64,000 nucleotides of DNA from Ktedonosporobacter rubrisoli (GTDB taxonomy: Bacteria > Chloroflexota > Ktedonobacteria > Ktedonobacterales > Ktedonobacteraceae): contig NZ_CP035758.1 of assembly GCF_004208415.1 (NCBI RefSeq), positions 9,238,001-9,302,000 of the forward strand, given 5' to 3'. The notes under the pieces are model-generated. The model did not search any database, was not told the DNA's origin, and worked only from the letters and a program-made list of their open reading frames with translations. A program made the translations under genes and the position numbers. This document shows positions 35,708-44,514 of the stretch, piece after piece (positions within the stretch are counted from its first letter, which is position 1; every line of letters begins with the position of its first letter).

Positions 35708-38161
35708 ATGAGCAAGCGAAGAAAGCCTAATTCAGCAAAAGAGGCTCGCCCAGGCGCAGAAGAGAAGACTACTTTAAGTAATGAGGTTCGGGCAAACTCA
35801 GAAGAAAAGCCTGCTTCCTCGACTGCGCGCCCCCGTACACGTACAGCCACCCGTTCTAGAGCGAAGAAGCCAACCACAACTAATGGGGCGACGCAAGCCA
35901 CTGAGAAGGTAGAGAATTCTCCTGAAGCTGCCTCTACTTCTCTAAGCGAAAAAGAGAACGAGCAAGCGAAGCCCATAACGTCTGTTGCGGAAGCTACTCC
36001 CGCTCAGCCGGATGGAGAAACTATCAGCGCAGAAGAGCCAGCTGCTTCAAGCGCTCAACCAGTCGTGACACCTGTAGAGGCGACTCCTGTTGAGCCAGTA
36101 TCGGAAGCCAGCGTGCTTGCCGAGAACGTTCAGCCAGCAGAAACTGTTGATTTGGCTGTAGAAGGGAAGCAAGAGGATACAACGGCTGAGGCATCCAGCT
36201 CAACCGAGAAGCTCGATCAGAGCGCTGTACAGCCGGCGCCAACAGCTGCCGATGTGCCAGTTGATGTGCCTGAGCCGGTAAACTCGCTGGCCACGCCCGA
36301 AGAGAGCGCCAGCGTTGAGGCCGCGCCGGTCGCTGCACAGCCTGCAGCTGTGGCGGAGACCGAGAGCGCTGGTGAGGTAAGCCGCTCAGAGACCGAGGAA
36401 GGGATGAGTGCGGTGACGGCGGAAGCCAATGCCGAGCCTGTTAGCGAAACAACCTCATCAGTTGTCGAGGCCGTTCAGGCTGAAGAAGAAGAGAAGTCTG
36501 AGGCAACTGAGGAGAGCCCAGAGGCTCAGGAGCCAGTTGCGGTAGGAAGCGTAGCTTCCCAGAGCGAAGAGCCGCCAGTTGGACAGGTAGACGAGGAAGT
36601 TAGCTCTGCCGAGAAGCAAGAGCCGCCCGTGTTGGCCGCGCCGCAAGAGACAGTTGAGGCGCCCGGAGAAAGCAAGCCCGAGCCAGCCCCGGTGGTCGAA
36701 GAGCCTGTGGCCAGCGCAAAGCAAAAGGAGGCTCCAGAGGCCAGGAACGAGGCAGGAGCTAGCAAACAGAAAGAACCTGCTTTGGCCAGAGCGGCTGCCC
36801 TGGCGAGCGAAGTGGAAAAGGTAACGCGCACCAAAGGTGGTCGTCCGAGCATCGTTCGTTATATCATTCTTGGCGGAATTTGTCTGCTGTATCTCATTGC
36901 CTATGTTGATCGAACGACTATCTCGGTAACCGCCTCGCAGATCATCAAAGAGTTCCATTTTACTGCGACCGAGATGGGACTTGTGTTCTCGGCTTTCTCG
37001 CTTACCTATGCCCTTTTCGCGGTTCCTGTTGCTACTCAGGGTGATCGTTTTGGGCCGCGCCGCGTGCTTTCCATTCTAATGGGTGTGTGGTCGGTATTTA
37101 CGATTCTTACCGGTATAGTCACATCGTTTGTCTGGCTAATCATCGTCCGCCTGCTGTTTGGTATTGGTGAGTCCGGAAGCTTTGCGGTTTCTACGCGTGC
37201 ACTGGCTACCTGGTTCCCACCCTCGGCACGAGGCTTTTTGCAAGGAACAACGCACGCAGCATCGCGTATCGGCGCGGCAGTTTCTGCGCCTATTATTGTT
37301 GCCATCGTTCTGCTTTTCCATGACTGGCGTGCCTCATTCTACATTCTAGGCGCGATTGGACTTGTCTGGGCGATCCTATTCCTTTTCTTCTTTCGCGACA
37401 AGCCGGCTGATGTAGCAGCAGTCAATAAAGAGGAGCTTGACATTATCGAGTATGGTCGCGAAGTTTCTACGAACGTGAGTGGGACTAGCCCGGCTGTTCC
37501 CTGGCGTCGAGTATTGAAGAGTAAGGATATCTGGGCCCTGGCGGTGACGCAGTTCTTCTACAGCTATGTGTTCTGGATCTTCCTGACCTGGATGCCCACC
37601 TATCTGCAGAATGCTCGACACTTCTCATTCGCCCAGCTTGGTATTGTCGCCAGCCTGCCGCTCCTTGGAGGCGTGCTTGGCGACCTGGTTGGTGGCTGGG
37701 CCTCAGACGCTCTCTACAAAAAGACTGGCAATTTTAACCTGGCTCGCCGCAGTACGATTATCGTCTCTTATATCGGCGCTGCCGCTTGCACCATCCCGGC
37801 AGTTTTGGTAAGTAGCCCGCTGGTTGCCGAACTGCTCATCATTGGCACGATGTTTATGCTCGAATGCGCAGTCTCGAATACCTGGGCTATGGGCATGGAT
37901 ATTGGCGGAGAGTATTACAGCGCCACTGTTGCCGGCTTCATCAGCACAGGCTTCGGTTTCGGTGGTATTCTGGCGCCCACGATCTTTGGCGTCTTAAAGG
38001 ACATGACAGGTTCCTGGATTCCTGGCTTTATAAGTGGAGCTGTGCTTCTCTTTATTGGCGTCTTTATTGTTCTGCTCGTCAATGCGAATAACAAAATTAT
38101 GCCAGATGAGCAAAATACTGGCGATGCTGGCGCGCTTTCAACGGCAGCCAGCGGAGATTAA
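35708..38161 (+). CDS. MFS transporter (anion:cation symporter family) with long disordered N-terminus
   Basis: 817 residues. The first 380 are low-complexity, dominated by Ala, Glu, Pro, Ser, Thr and Val, with a basic patch near 40-55 (ARPRTRTATRSRAKK). They contain no Phe, Tyr, Trp, Cys or His, so the segment is almost certainly disordered. The remaining 435 residues are a normal 12-helix major facilitator resembling the ACS group (hexuronate, glucarate and phthalate symporters): YVDRTTISVTASQII in helix 1, VPVATQGDRFGPRRVLSI as motif A, and RLLFGIGESGSFAVSTRALATWFPPSARG. AGGAG lies 5 nt upstream of the ATG, so this start is real, and no alternative start precedes the transporter part with a better site. 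Substrate probably a carboxylated sugar or aromatic acid. The tail faces the cytoplasm. Confidence 0.9.
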   Translation: MSKRRKPNSAKEARPGAEEKTTLSNEVRANSEEKPASSTARPRTRTATRSRAKKPTTTNGATQATEKVENSPEAASTSLSEKENEQAKPITSVAEATPAQPDGETISAEEPAASSAQPVVTPVEATPVEPVSEASVLAENVQPAETVDLAVEGKQEDTTAEASSSTEKLDQSAVQPAPTAADVPVDVPEPVNSLATPEESASVEAAPVAAQPAAVAETESAGEVSRSETEEGMSAVTAEANAEPVSETTSSVVEAVQAEEEEKSEATEESPEAQEPVAVGSVASQSEEPPVGQVDEEVSSAEKQEPPVLAAPQETVEAPGESKPEPAPVVEEPVASAKQKEAPEARNEAGASKQKEPALARAAALASEVEKVTRTKGGRPSIVRYIILGGICLLYLIAYVDRTTISVTASQIIKEFHFTATEMGLVFSAFSLTYALFAVPVATQGDRFGPRRVLSILMGVWSVFTILTGIVTSFVWLIIVRLLFGIGESGSFAVSTRALATWFPPSARGFLQGTTHAASRIGAAVSAPIIVAIVLLFHDWRASFYILGAIGLVWAILFLFFFRDKPADVAAVNKEELDIIEYGREVSTNVSGTSPAVPWRRVLKSKDIWALAVTQFFYSYVFWIFLTWMPTYLQNARHFSFAQLGIVASLPLLGGVLGDLVGGWASDALYKKTGNFNLARRSTIIVSYIGAAACTIPAVLVSSPLVAELLIIGTMFMLECAVSNTWAMGMDIGGEYYSATVAGFISTGFGFGGILAPTIFGVLKDMTGSWIPGFISGAVLLFIGVFIVLLVNANNKIMPDEQNTGDAGALSTAASGD

Positions 38162-38230
38162 ATCTTCTCCTATAAACTGGTGGGACGCGCGTCCACGGCT
38201 CGCTTCCCAGCCAGGCAAGGCTATAAAAAT

Positions 38231-38256
38231 GGCATCCACCGCAATTGGTGGATGCC
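38231..38256 (+). terminator. Rho-independent terminator of the MFS gene
   Basis: GGCATCCACC-GCAATT-GGTGGATGCC is a perfect 10-bp stem, 70 bp past the stop, followed by TTCTTGTTTCTTTCTTC. The rest of the gap (38257-38471), up to the convergent membrane-protein gene, shows no gene. Confidence 0.85.
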
Positions 38257-38471
38257 TTCTTGTTTCTTTCTTCTTTCCCTTGCTACTTTGAGAATGCGGG
38301 CGGGTTGCCTTGTCTCGGGCAGGGCCGCGACTTTCTGGTACATCTGGGAAGGGAGATTAAGCGTTTCCCATTTCCTTCAGGCCACCGGGCCTGCCGCTCT
38401 GGTGGCCAAATTTCCCTCCTCTGTGTCATCCTCAGGCGAGTACCCGAAAACCCTGAAAGCAGAACGAATCG

Positions 38472-39110
38472 TCAACTTATAAAGAAAGTGAGGTACAGCA
38501 GAATAAGGCCAGCCAGACGCATACCATCGGATAGGTAATCAAAAAGCAAATTTTCTGGCATAAAGAACTTCATTGTATATAACCAGAGAGAGATGCCCAT
38601 CAGAAAGAAAGACGCGGACATCAAGAGACTGAAGCGCGTTGATTTGCGGAGAAAGATGGCTAGATAGCTAAAAAATGTTGCCATACAGGCTATACAGCGA
38701 ATGGCGCTGAGGATGCCGGTTACCTCGCGCGGCTGTTTCCCTGGGAGGACAGGGGTTAAAAACATCAAGATAAGCAATAGTATTGTAGCAATAATGTGCC
38801 ACCTCTTAAGCTCCTGGCGATATTTTTCCGAACCACCAAGAGAGGCAAGGAAGATAAATGCATAGGCGGCAGTCTGTCCAATATGGCGAAACCATATCGT
38901 ATTGAAAGTAGGATTGCCATTCAGGAATGGGTCATCAATAACTCCAGTGATCCCACCAATTGCAATTATGCCCATCGATAAGCCTAAAGCCAGGAGGGCA
39001 GTGCTGCGCGTGCGAAAATAGAAAGAAAACGCGCGTATGGCAATAAGTAGAGAAATTACTGCTTGAAGCGCAATAATTAGATTAGTAAGATCCCTGCTAG
39101 TCAGGTGCAT
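38472..39110 (-). CDS. Multi-helix membrane protein
   Basis: A 212-residue integral membrane protein with about seven hydrophobic helices (near 8-27, 34-55, 70-90, 104-122, 131-150, 158-178, 188-208) and very short loops. It has no enzymatic motif. A single charged loop, SEKYRQELKRW, lies between helices 3 and 4. I do not recognise a family. The layout resembles seven-helix membrane sensor modules, but the output domain such sensors carry is absent. It follows a GAF-domain gene by 27 bp, so the two are probably co-transcribed and may act together in sensing. Confidence 0.7.
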   Translation of the reverse strand: MHLTSRDLTNLIIALQAVISLLIAIRAFSFYFRTRSTALLALGLSMGIIAIGGITGVIDDPFLNGNPTFNTIWFRHIGQTAAYAFIFLASLGGSEKYRQELKRWHIIATILLLILMFLTPVLPGKQPREVTGILSAIRCIACMATFFSYLAIFLRKSTRFSLLMSASFFLMGISLWLYTMKFFMPENLLFDYLSDGMRLAGLILLYLTFFIS

Positions 39111-39137
39111 AATAGATCCTCCGAAAGAATGAAATAC

Positions 39138-40073
39138 CTAAGGAGTGTTAAAGAACAGAGAACTATTGATTGGCTGTCCTCTTGAGTCATATAGCTGAAT
39201 GAGTCGACTTTTCAATAGTAGTTGTAGTGCTTCTAGCGCCTCCTTGTTGTTGAGTCGAGCTTGTGCTGCCACCTCAAATAATTTTTTCTGACCATCGATA
39301 GCCTGATAGAAACGCAAGGCCCTTTTGTCAGGGATGGGCGGCGCGCTCATAAAAGGATTTTGCGAGCGTAAGTCCTGAGCTTCTTGAGACCAGCGTGGGA
39401 TAATCTCTGTAAGGGGTGGCAAGGGCTGTTGAGCGTAAGGCGGCGTAACTGGAGTCAGAGAAGCCTGGCGCACGGCGGGATCTAGTAGCAAGCCGCGCCT
39501 TTTGGCGATAGGTACAATCTGCTCCATAATGTGGCTAATCGTGACAACAAATTCGCGAATGGGTGCTTGCCGCATCAGCAGTATTGAACTGGCCATAAAA
39601 GGCGTACTAATCTCAGTGCCAGGCTGACTGTTCGGTGATGGGGGCTGCAAGAAATCGCTGCCAAGAAAATACCCGAAACTATAGTAGATCCCATAACGCC
39701 TGAAGAGCGTTGACTGATGTGTAGAAAAGCAGGTGTGTACGGGTTGTAAGGGCATACCTTGCCTTCTGCTAAGCATATTTCCTGCTATTTCTGCAATGTG
39801 TGCATTGTAAATTATGTTTTGTGGCAGCGAAATATCTTCGCAACTGTTTGCACGCAATACGACGGAAATCTGCCCAGTAGAAGAAGCTTGTGTCGCCCAG
39901 AACTGGGCGACTTGAACACCAAAGTTCTGGACAAAAATACTTGTCATCCAGGAAAGCATCTCATCAATATGGTTCATTTGTGTCGAGATCTGCAATAATT
40001 GATTGAGAATGACAAGCGGCTGGATACTTCCTCTTTGACCTGATGACTGTGATATGCGTTCTTTGTGTTCCAT
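39138..40073 (-). CDS. GAF-like domain protein with winged-helix-like C-terminus
   Basis: 311 residues from the ATG at 40073, which has AAGGAG 5 nt upstream; the frame is open to 40172 but the extra segment is basic and lacks a site. The N-terminal two-thirds looks like a GAF domain: LNQLLQISTQMNHIDEMLSWMTSIFVQNFG, then a block of beta strands ending ASSILLMRQAPIREFVVTISHIMEQIVP. A Pro/Gln-rich linker leads to a C-terminal helix-turn-helix-like segment, ALRFYQAIDGQKKLFEVAAQARLNNKEALEALQLLLKSRLIQLYD, of the type seen in DUF4388 regulators. Probably a cytoplasmic small-molecule or redox sensor. It shares a transcript with the downstream membrane protein. Confidence 0.65.
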   Translation of the reverse strand: MEHKERISQSSGQRGSIQPLVILNQLLQISTQMNHIDEMLSWMTSIFVQNFGVQVAQFWATQASSTGQISVVLRANSCEDISLPQNIIYNAHIAEIAGNMLSRRQGMPLQPVHTCFSTHQSTLFRRYGIYYSFGYFLGSDFLQPPSPNSQPGTEISTPFMASSILLMRQAPIREFVVTISHIMEQIVPIAKRRGLLLDPAVRQASLTPVTPPYAQQPLPPLTEIIPRWSQEAQDLRSQNPFMSAPPIPDKRALRFYQAIDGQKKLFEVAAQARLNNKEALEALQLLLKSRLIQLYDSRGQPINSSLFFNTP

Positions 40074-40565
40074 TAGGCTCCTTCCCGCTCTATGTTTTTT
40101 AGCCCCTTGCAAAGGTGCCAGGCGCAACGAAGGACTGGCTCTCTCCGCCTGGGTAGGAAAGCTTATTCGCAATGAATAGGCTTTGTGATAAGCGGAGGGG
40201 GCCTTATAAGTAATATTAATTATGTCAACTAAGCACGCTTGATAATTATCAATGAGTAGTAGTAGAAAATCAAGGGGTATGGGATAAGAAATACGTAAAA
40301 ATTAGTATGGATTTCGAGAGAATTGTGAGTGTTGAACACAATCCCCAGAAATGCGCCTGTGGCGAGCTGGGCATAACGAGTAGATAGTTATTTAATCGAG
40401 TATTTTTTTTGTCTATTTTCGCTCTCCAGAAATAGAAATAGGCGGCCAGTTTAGAAAATAGAGTTATTGAATGCTGAACTCTCAGAAGATGAATAGCCTG
40501 AAAGGGCTATCTTAAGCTACTATTTTCATTCTCCCGTAAATTGGAGCAGAGAAAATAAAATTCAT
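40074..40565. other. A/T-rich gap with a palindrome upstream of the GAF gene
   Basis: No gene is seen. TTGATAATTATCAA at 40239-40252 is a perfect 14-bp palindrome, 166 bp upstream of the GAF start, and TTGACA (minus strand) lies at 40224-40229 just beside it. No -10 is well placed. The palindrome is a reasonable operator candidate. Confidence 0.35.
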
Positions 40566-40601
40566 CGTTAAAGCAGACGAAGATACTCGCCTGCTTTAAC
40601 G
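40566..40601 (-). terminator. Terminator of the ECF/M20/ALDH/epimerase operon
   Basis: CGTTAAAGCAG and CTGCTTTAACG form a perfect 11-bp stem with a 14-nt loop, about 126 bp past the epimerase stop. On the minus strand it is followed by ATGAATTTTATTTTCTC. Between the stop and the hairpin (40602-40726) there is no other gene. Confidence 0.65.
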
Positions 40602-40726
40602 TAATATATGAGCTTCAACATCTTTCAAGTCAGTCGAGAGAGCGGGCAGGTATGCATGGAGATCATCCGCTCACTTGTAGCGCGCCTGAAGCGACCATGC
40701 CTTTCAACCCTCTCGCGGATTTGAGA

Positions 40727-41701
40727 TTACTTGCCAGCCTGCTCTAGCATCGCGACATAATCGCGTATACCGGCCTCAAGCGGGAATTCCGGCTCATATT
40801 TGAGCTGCTGACGGATGGCACTCAGGTCCAGGCGCCCGCGTGCGCGCATATCGCTCTTTTCGAGCTCACTGAGACCCGCCCCTATCTCGATATCAGCCCT
40901 TGGGAGCACCTTGCGCACGGCCTCTGCAACCTCAGAAGCGCTATGCATTGCGCCTGAGCCAACATTAAAGGCCCGCTGGGTGAGATCGCCGCTGGGAGCG
41001 TCAAGCGCTTTTACCACCGCCTGGGCAACATCCTTCACGTGCGTATAATCGCGCTGCATATCGCCACCGGTCTCAAAGCGTGTAGGCAGGCCGCGTACGC
41101 TATTCTCGATCATTGGCTTAATATACATTGGATAGCGCATCCCATAGCCATAGATGGCCGAATTGCGCAAGGCGATAAAATCGACACCGTTGGTGCTGTA
41201 GTAAGTTAGGCCTACGATCTCGGCCGCAGCTTTCGATGCGCCGTAGGGACCAAGCGGATTCCCGGCTGTGGGGAGTTGAATCGGATGCTGCTCATTGATT
41301 GGCTCGTACTGGCGCGGCGCATAGACTGCAATACTGCTGCTCTGCACGACGCGCTGAACCTCGAAGAGTCTCGCCGCTTCTAGCACGTTGAGCGTGCCAT
41401 TGACATTGACCTCAAAGGTGATTGCGGGATCTTGCAGCGAATAAGGAGGGTCGTAAAGGGCGGCCCCATGAAAGATGCGCTCGACATTATATTGCTTGAC
41501 GCAGCGCATAACCGCTGCCATATCCAGAATCTGGCCACGCACATACACGATTTGCTTCTCATATGGCGTTAGGAGAGCTGCAAGAATAGGCGCGGGCTGA
41601 GCAGCATCGAACACAATAACCCGGTCGCCACGCTCGGCCAGGCGCTGTGTAACATATGTACCTAGAAAACCGGAACCGCCGGTAACCATAATGGTTGACA
41701 T
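40727..41701 (-). CDS. NAD-dependent epimerase/dehydratase (extended SDR)
   Basis: A 324-residue extended short-chain dehydrogenase. The nucleotide loop is TGGSGFLGTYV (residues 7-17), the strand-2 acid is in VIVFDAAQ, and the catalytic set is SSSIAVYA with Ser and YGASKAAAE with the Tyr-x3-Lys pair. GGDMQRDYTHVKDVAQAV is the usual late block. Members act on nucleotide sugars, or reduce or epimerise other carbonyl substrates; neither can be chosen here. It is the last gene of the seven-gene operon, 12 bp after the aldehyde dehydrogenase, with TAGGAG before the ATG. Its link to a vitamin-type transporter is unusual. Confidence 0.9.
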   Translation of the reverse strand: MSTIMVTGGSGFLGTYVTQRLAERGDRVIVFDAAQPAPILAALLTPYEKQIVYVRGQILDMAAVMRCVKQYNVERIFHGAALYDPPYSLQDPAITFEVNVNGTLNVLEAARLFEVQRVVQSSSIAVYAPRQYEPINEQHPIQLPTAGNPLGPYGASKAAAEIVGLTYYSTNGVDFIALRNSAIYGYGMRYPMYIKPMIENSVRGLPTRFETGGDMQRDYTHVKDVAQAVVKALDAPSGDLTQRAFNVGSGAMHSASEVAEAVRKVLPRADIEIGAGLSELEKSDMRARGRLDLSAIRQQLKYEPEFPLEAGIRDYVAMLEQAGK

Positions 41702-41713
41702 AAGCTAAGTCTC

Positions 41714-43183
41714 CTACGGGGTAATGATGATGATTTTTGTCTCGGTCATTTCTTCGATCGCGTAGCGTGGTCCCTCACGGCCCATGCCGCTGGCTTTTAC
41801 TCCACCGTAGGGCATATGATCAGCGCGATAGCTAGAGACTTCATTGATATGTACGCCGCCAAATTCGAGGCGTTCAGCGGCATAAAATGCCGCCTGCAAG
41901 TTATTTGTAAAGATACCTGCCTGCAATCCATACGGTGTGCTGTTAGCCTGCTCAATAGCCTCATCCAGCGTATCGTAAGGCGCGATAGCCACAGCAGGGC
42001 CAAAGAGCTCTTGTTGGCAGACCTGCATATTGGGCGTGACACCTAGTAAAACTGCCGGCGTAATGCAGCCATCGGGCTGTAGCTTTCCACCGACGAGCAA
42101 TTGGGCGCCCTGCTCCTGGGCATCTTGTATGACGCGCAGCACACGCTGCGTAGCCTGTTCGCTGACCAGGGTAGAGCTATCGGTACTGCTCAAGCGAGGA
42201 TCTCCTGTACGCATCTTTCCCACTTGTTCGGCCAGTCGGCGGGCAAATTCCTTGTAGATGCTACGGTGGGCATAAATGCGCTGGACGGCGATACAGGCCT
42301 GTCCGACCGCATAATATCCGCCCGCCAGGACGCGCGCAATAGCCCGCTCTAGATTCGCATCAGGCTCAATGATCAACGGCGAGTTGTTGCCAAGTTCAAG
42401 CGCTACCCGCTTATAGCCGGCCACAGCGCGGATATGCTGGCCAACGGCTGAGCTACCGGTAAACGTGATCATCGCTACACGCTCATCGCGTACCAGCGCT
42501 TCTCCGATCTCATCCCCGCCTGGAAGCACGCTAAGCGCGCCCCGTGGCGTGCCTGCCTGGGCGCACAAAGCCGCCAGCTCCAAGGCTGTAATCGGCGTGT
42601 CGGGCGCTGGTTTAAGCACGATGGCGTTGCCCGCTGCCAGAGCAGGGGCGATCTTATGGCAATCGAGCAGCAAGGGAAAATTGAAGCCAGTAATGCCAGC
42701 AATAATGCCGAGAGGACGGCGCACTGTATAGGCAATGCGCCCTTCACCGCTGGGAACTGCATCCATAGGAATAACCTCGCCATGAATGCGTGTGGCCTCT
42801 TCGGCCGAGAGACGCACGGCAGCTATTGCCCTATCGATCTCCAGATAAGCATCTTTAATTGGCTTGCCTACCTCATGAACGATAAGCCAGGCGAAGCGCT
42901 CTTTATTGGCGGCGATCAGATCCGCGATCCGCTGCAGTAATGCTGCGCGCCGGTGGAGAGGCCAGGCCGCCATCTCTTTAGCGCCCTCTTTCGCCGCTGT
43001 GAGCGCCGTCTCGACATGCGCCTTATTTGCCCAGGCCACACGTCCGACCAGCACCTTGCGCTCGTAAGGAAAGCGAATCTCAACGTGATCATCGGCGTCG
43101 ACCCACTCGCCCGCGATAAACAGGCGATGATTGTTACCAAGCGGAAATGCGCCTGAATTGCTTTGCGGAGTATTTGTTTGCAT
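41714..43183 (-). CDS. Aldehyde dehydrogenase
   Basis: A 489-residue NAD(P)-dependent aldehyde dehydrogenase. Landmarks: LFIAGEWVDA at 21-30, ITGFNFP near 164, KPAPDTPITALELA near 191, the general base Glu263 in LELGNNSP and the catalytic Cys297 in VGQACIAVQRIY. The C-terminal PYGGVKASGMGREGP is normal. The GNNSP form and the ACIAVQRI site are typical of the group holding lactaldehyde, phosphonoacetaldehyde, sulfoacetaldehyde and GapN-type enzymes, so a small oxygenated aldehyde is more likely than betaine aldehyde. It lies between the M20 and epimerase genes with gaps of 16 and 12 bp. It is clearly different from the first aldehyde dehydrogenase of the window. Confidence 0.92.
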   Translation of the reverse strand: MQTNTPQSNSGAFPLGNNHRLFIAGEWVDADDHVEIRFPYERKVLVGRVAWANKAHVETALTAAKEGAKEMAAWPLHRRAALLQRIADLIAANKERFAWLIVHEVGKPIKDAYLEIDRAIAAVRLSAEEATRIHGEVIPMDAVPSGEGRIAYTVRRPLGIIAGITGFNFPLLLDCHKIAPALAAGNAIVLKPAPDTPITALELAALCAQAGTPRGALSVLPGGDEIGEALVRDERVAMITFTGSSAVGQHIRAVAGYKRVALELGNNSPLIIEPDANLERAIARVLAGGYYAVGQACIAVQRIYAHRSIYKEFARRLAEQVGKMRTGDPRLSSTDSSTLVSEQATQRVLRVIQDAQEQGAQLLVGGKLQPDGCITPAVLLGVTPNMQVCQQELFGPAVAIAPYDTLDEAIEQANSTPYGLQAGIFTNNLQAAFYAAERLEFGGVHINEVSSYRADHMPYGGVKASGMGREGPRYAIEEMTETKIIIITP

Positions 43184-43199
43184 AATAGTCTTCCCGAAT

Positions 43200-44492
43200 T
43201 TACTCTACTCCTAGCAGACTTGCCGCAGCCAGGGCCATAACTTTAATCGATGCTACAAGATCAGCCACAGCCAGCGATTCATCAATGTTATGAGTTTGGA
43301 TGATCTCGCCGGGACCATAAACGATGCACTGTTCAATGCCGGCGTTGTGGACAACAAAGCGCTGATCGTCGGTTCCCGGACTGCAGACATAGCCAGGCGT
43401 GCGCCCCAGTACCTCCTCGACGGCTTCTGTAAAGGCCGCGACTAAAGGCGTCTCAGCACTTACCCAGGTAGGGACAGTGGCATAGCGCTCGCTGTAGTTA
43501 TAACGGAAGCCTGGTATATCTCTGGCGCACTGCTCAAGAATACTTGTGATTTCCTGGCGCGCCGTCTCAAGATCCTCGCCGACCACCAGCCGGCGGTCAA
43601 AGACAGCGCTGCAGCTATCGGGCACGCTATTCGTATTGGTGCCGCCCTGGATGATGTTAAACGAGATGCTGGCAGCACTGGCGCTGGCCGGCACGACCGG
43701 ATGGCTATTGAGGCGTTGTTGCAGGCGCGGTTTGAGCGTGCGCGTAGCTGCATCGATGAAATGTGCCATATGTTCGACGGCATTCACGCCGCGCTCAGGC
43801 GTGCTCCCATGTGAGGGCAAGCCAAACGTCGTGATCTCGCCCCAGATAGCTCCGCGGTGGCCGAGGCAAACATTATCAACATTGAGTGGCTCGGTGATGA
43901 CAACGTAGTCGGTTTTCCCGGCCGCGATATAGCCTCGCTCAACCAGGAAGCCCATGCCGGCATTGCGATTACCCGTGCTTTCCTCATCAACAACACCACT
44001 CTGTTCAATGGTGCCCTGTAAGGTCAGTCCGGCCCGCCTGATGGCCTCAACTGCAAAGATTTGGGCCGCGATGCCACCTTTCATATCCGAAGCGCCGCGC
44101 CCAAAGACACGTCCGTCGCGCAGCTCGCCGCTAAAGGGATCTGTCGACCAGCCGGGGCCAACGGGAACAACATCCATATGCCCATTGAAATGCAGCACTG
44201 GCCCTGGCCGCGGATCTGCTAAACGCCCTATGACGTTAGTGCGAGGCATATTTCCCCCGTAGGGCGCTAGCTCCTCAACTTCGGCTGGCGTAAGTTCTAG
44301 ATATTCTACCTCGTAGCCAGTGGTGCGCAAATGTTCACCAATATAATGTGCGCATTCGGGATAGGCATGTCCTGGCGGATTTACCGTTGGAATACGAATG
44401 AGACCTTGTAGGAAGGTGACTGCTTCATCCGTCAAGGCCTCAGCAGCGCTTATGATAGCTTGCGCTTGCTGAGGCTGGAGAGGCTTTACCAT
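43200..44492 (-). CDS. M20 family metallo-hydrolase (ArgE/DapE/carboxypeptidase G2 group)
   Basis: 430 residues from the ATG at 44492 (AAGGA about 10 nt upstream). Two-metal site residues are visible in order: His and Asp in HFNGHMDVVP, the bridging Asp in ASDMKGGIAAQ, the catalytic Glu pair in VVDEESTGN, a Glu in VITEPLNV, the domain-domain His in LPSHGSTPERG, and the last His in IIQTHNIDE. The lid dimerisation domain lies in the middle. M20 enzymes cleave amide bonds of N-acyl amino acids, succinyl-diaminopimelate, folyl-glutamate or formyl-aminopyrimidine (YlmB). Its position 22 bp after the ECF transmembrane gene suggests it processes what that transporter imports. Confidence 0.92.
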   Translation of the reverse strand: MVKPLQPQQAQAIISAAEALTDEAVTFLQGLIRIPTVNPPGHAYPECAHYIGEHLRTTGYEVEYLELTPAEVEELAPYGGNMPRTNVIGRLADPRPGPVLHFNGHMDVVPVGPGWSTDPFSGELRDGRVFGRGASDMKGGIAAQIFAVEAIRRAGLTLQGTIEQSGVVDEESTGNRNAGMGFLVERGYIAAGKTDYVVITEPLNVDNVCLGHRGAIWGEITTFGLPSHGSTPERGVNAVEHMAHFIDAATRTLKPRLQQRLNSHPVVPASASAASISFNIIQGGTNTNSVPDSCSAVFDRRLVVGEDLETARQEITSILEQCARDIPGFRYNYSERYATVPTWVSAETPLVAAFTEAVEEVLGRTPGYVCSPGTDDQRFVVHNAGIEQCIVYGPGEIIQTHNIDESLAVADLVASIKVMALAAASLLGVE

Positions 44493-44514
44493 TGTGGGCG
44501 AATCCTTATCTAGC

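Noticed and set aside
35692..35976. Minus-strand frame at the start of the MFS gene
   Set aside because: It is the antisense of the low-complexity tail and has no ribosome site.
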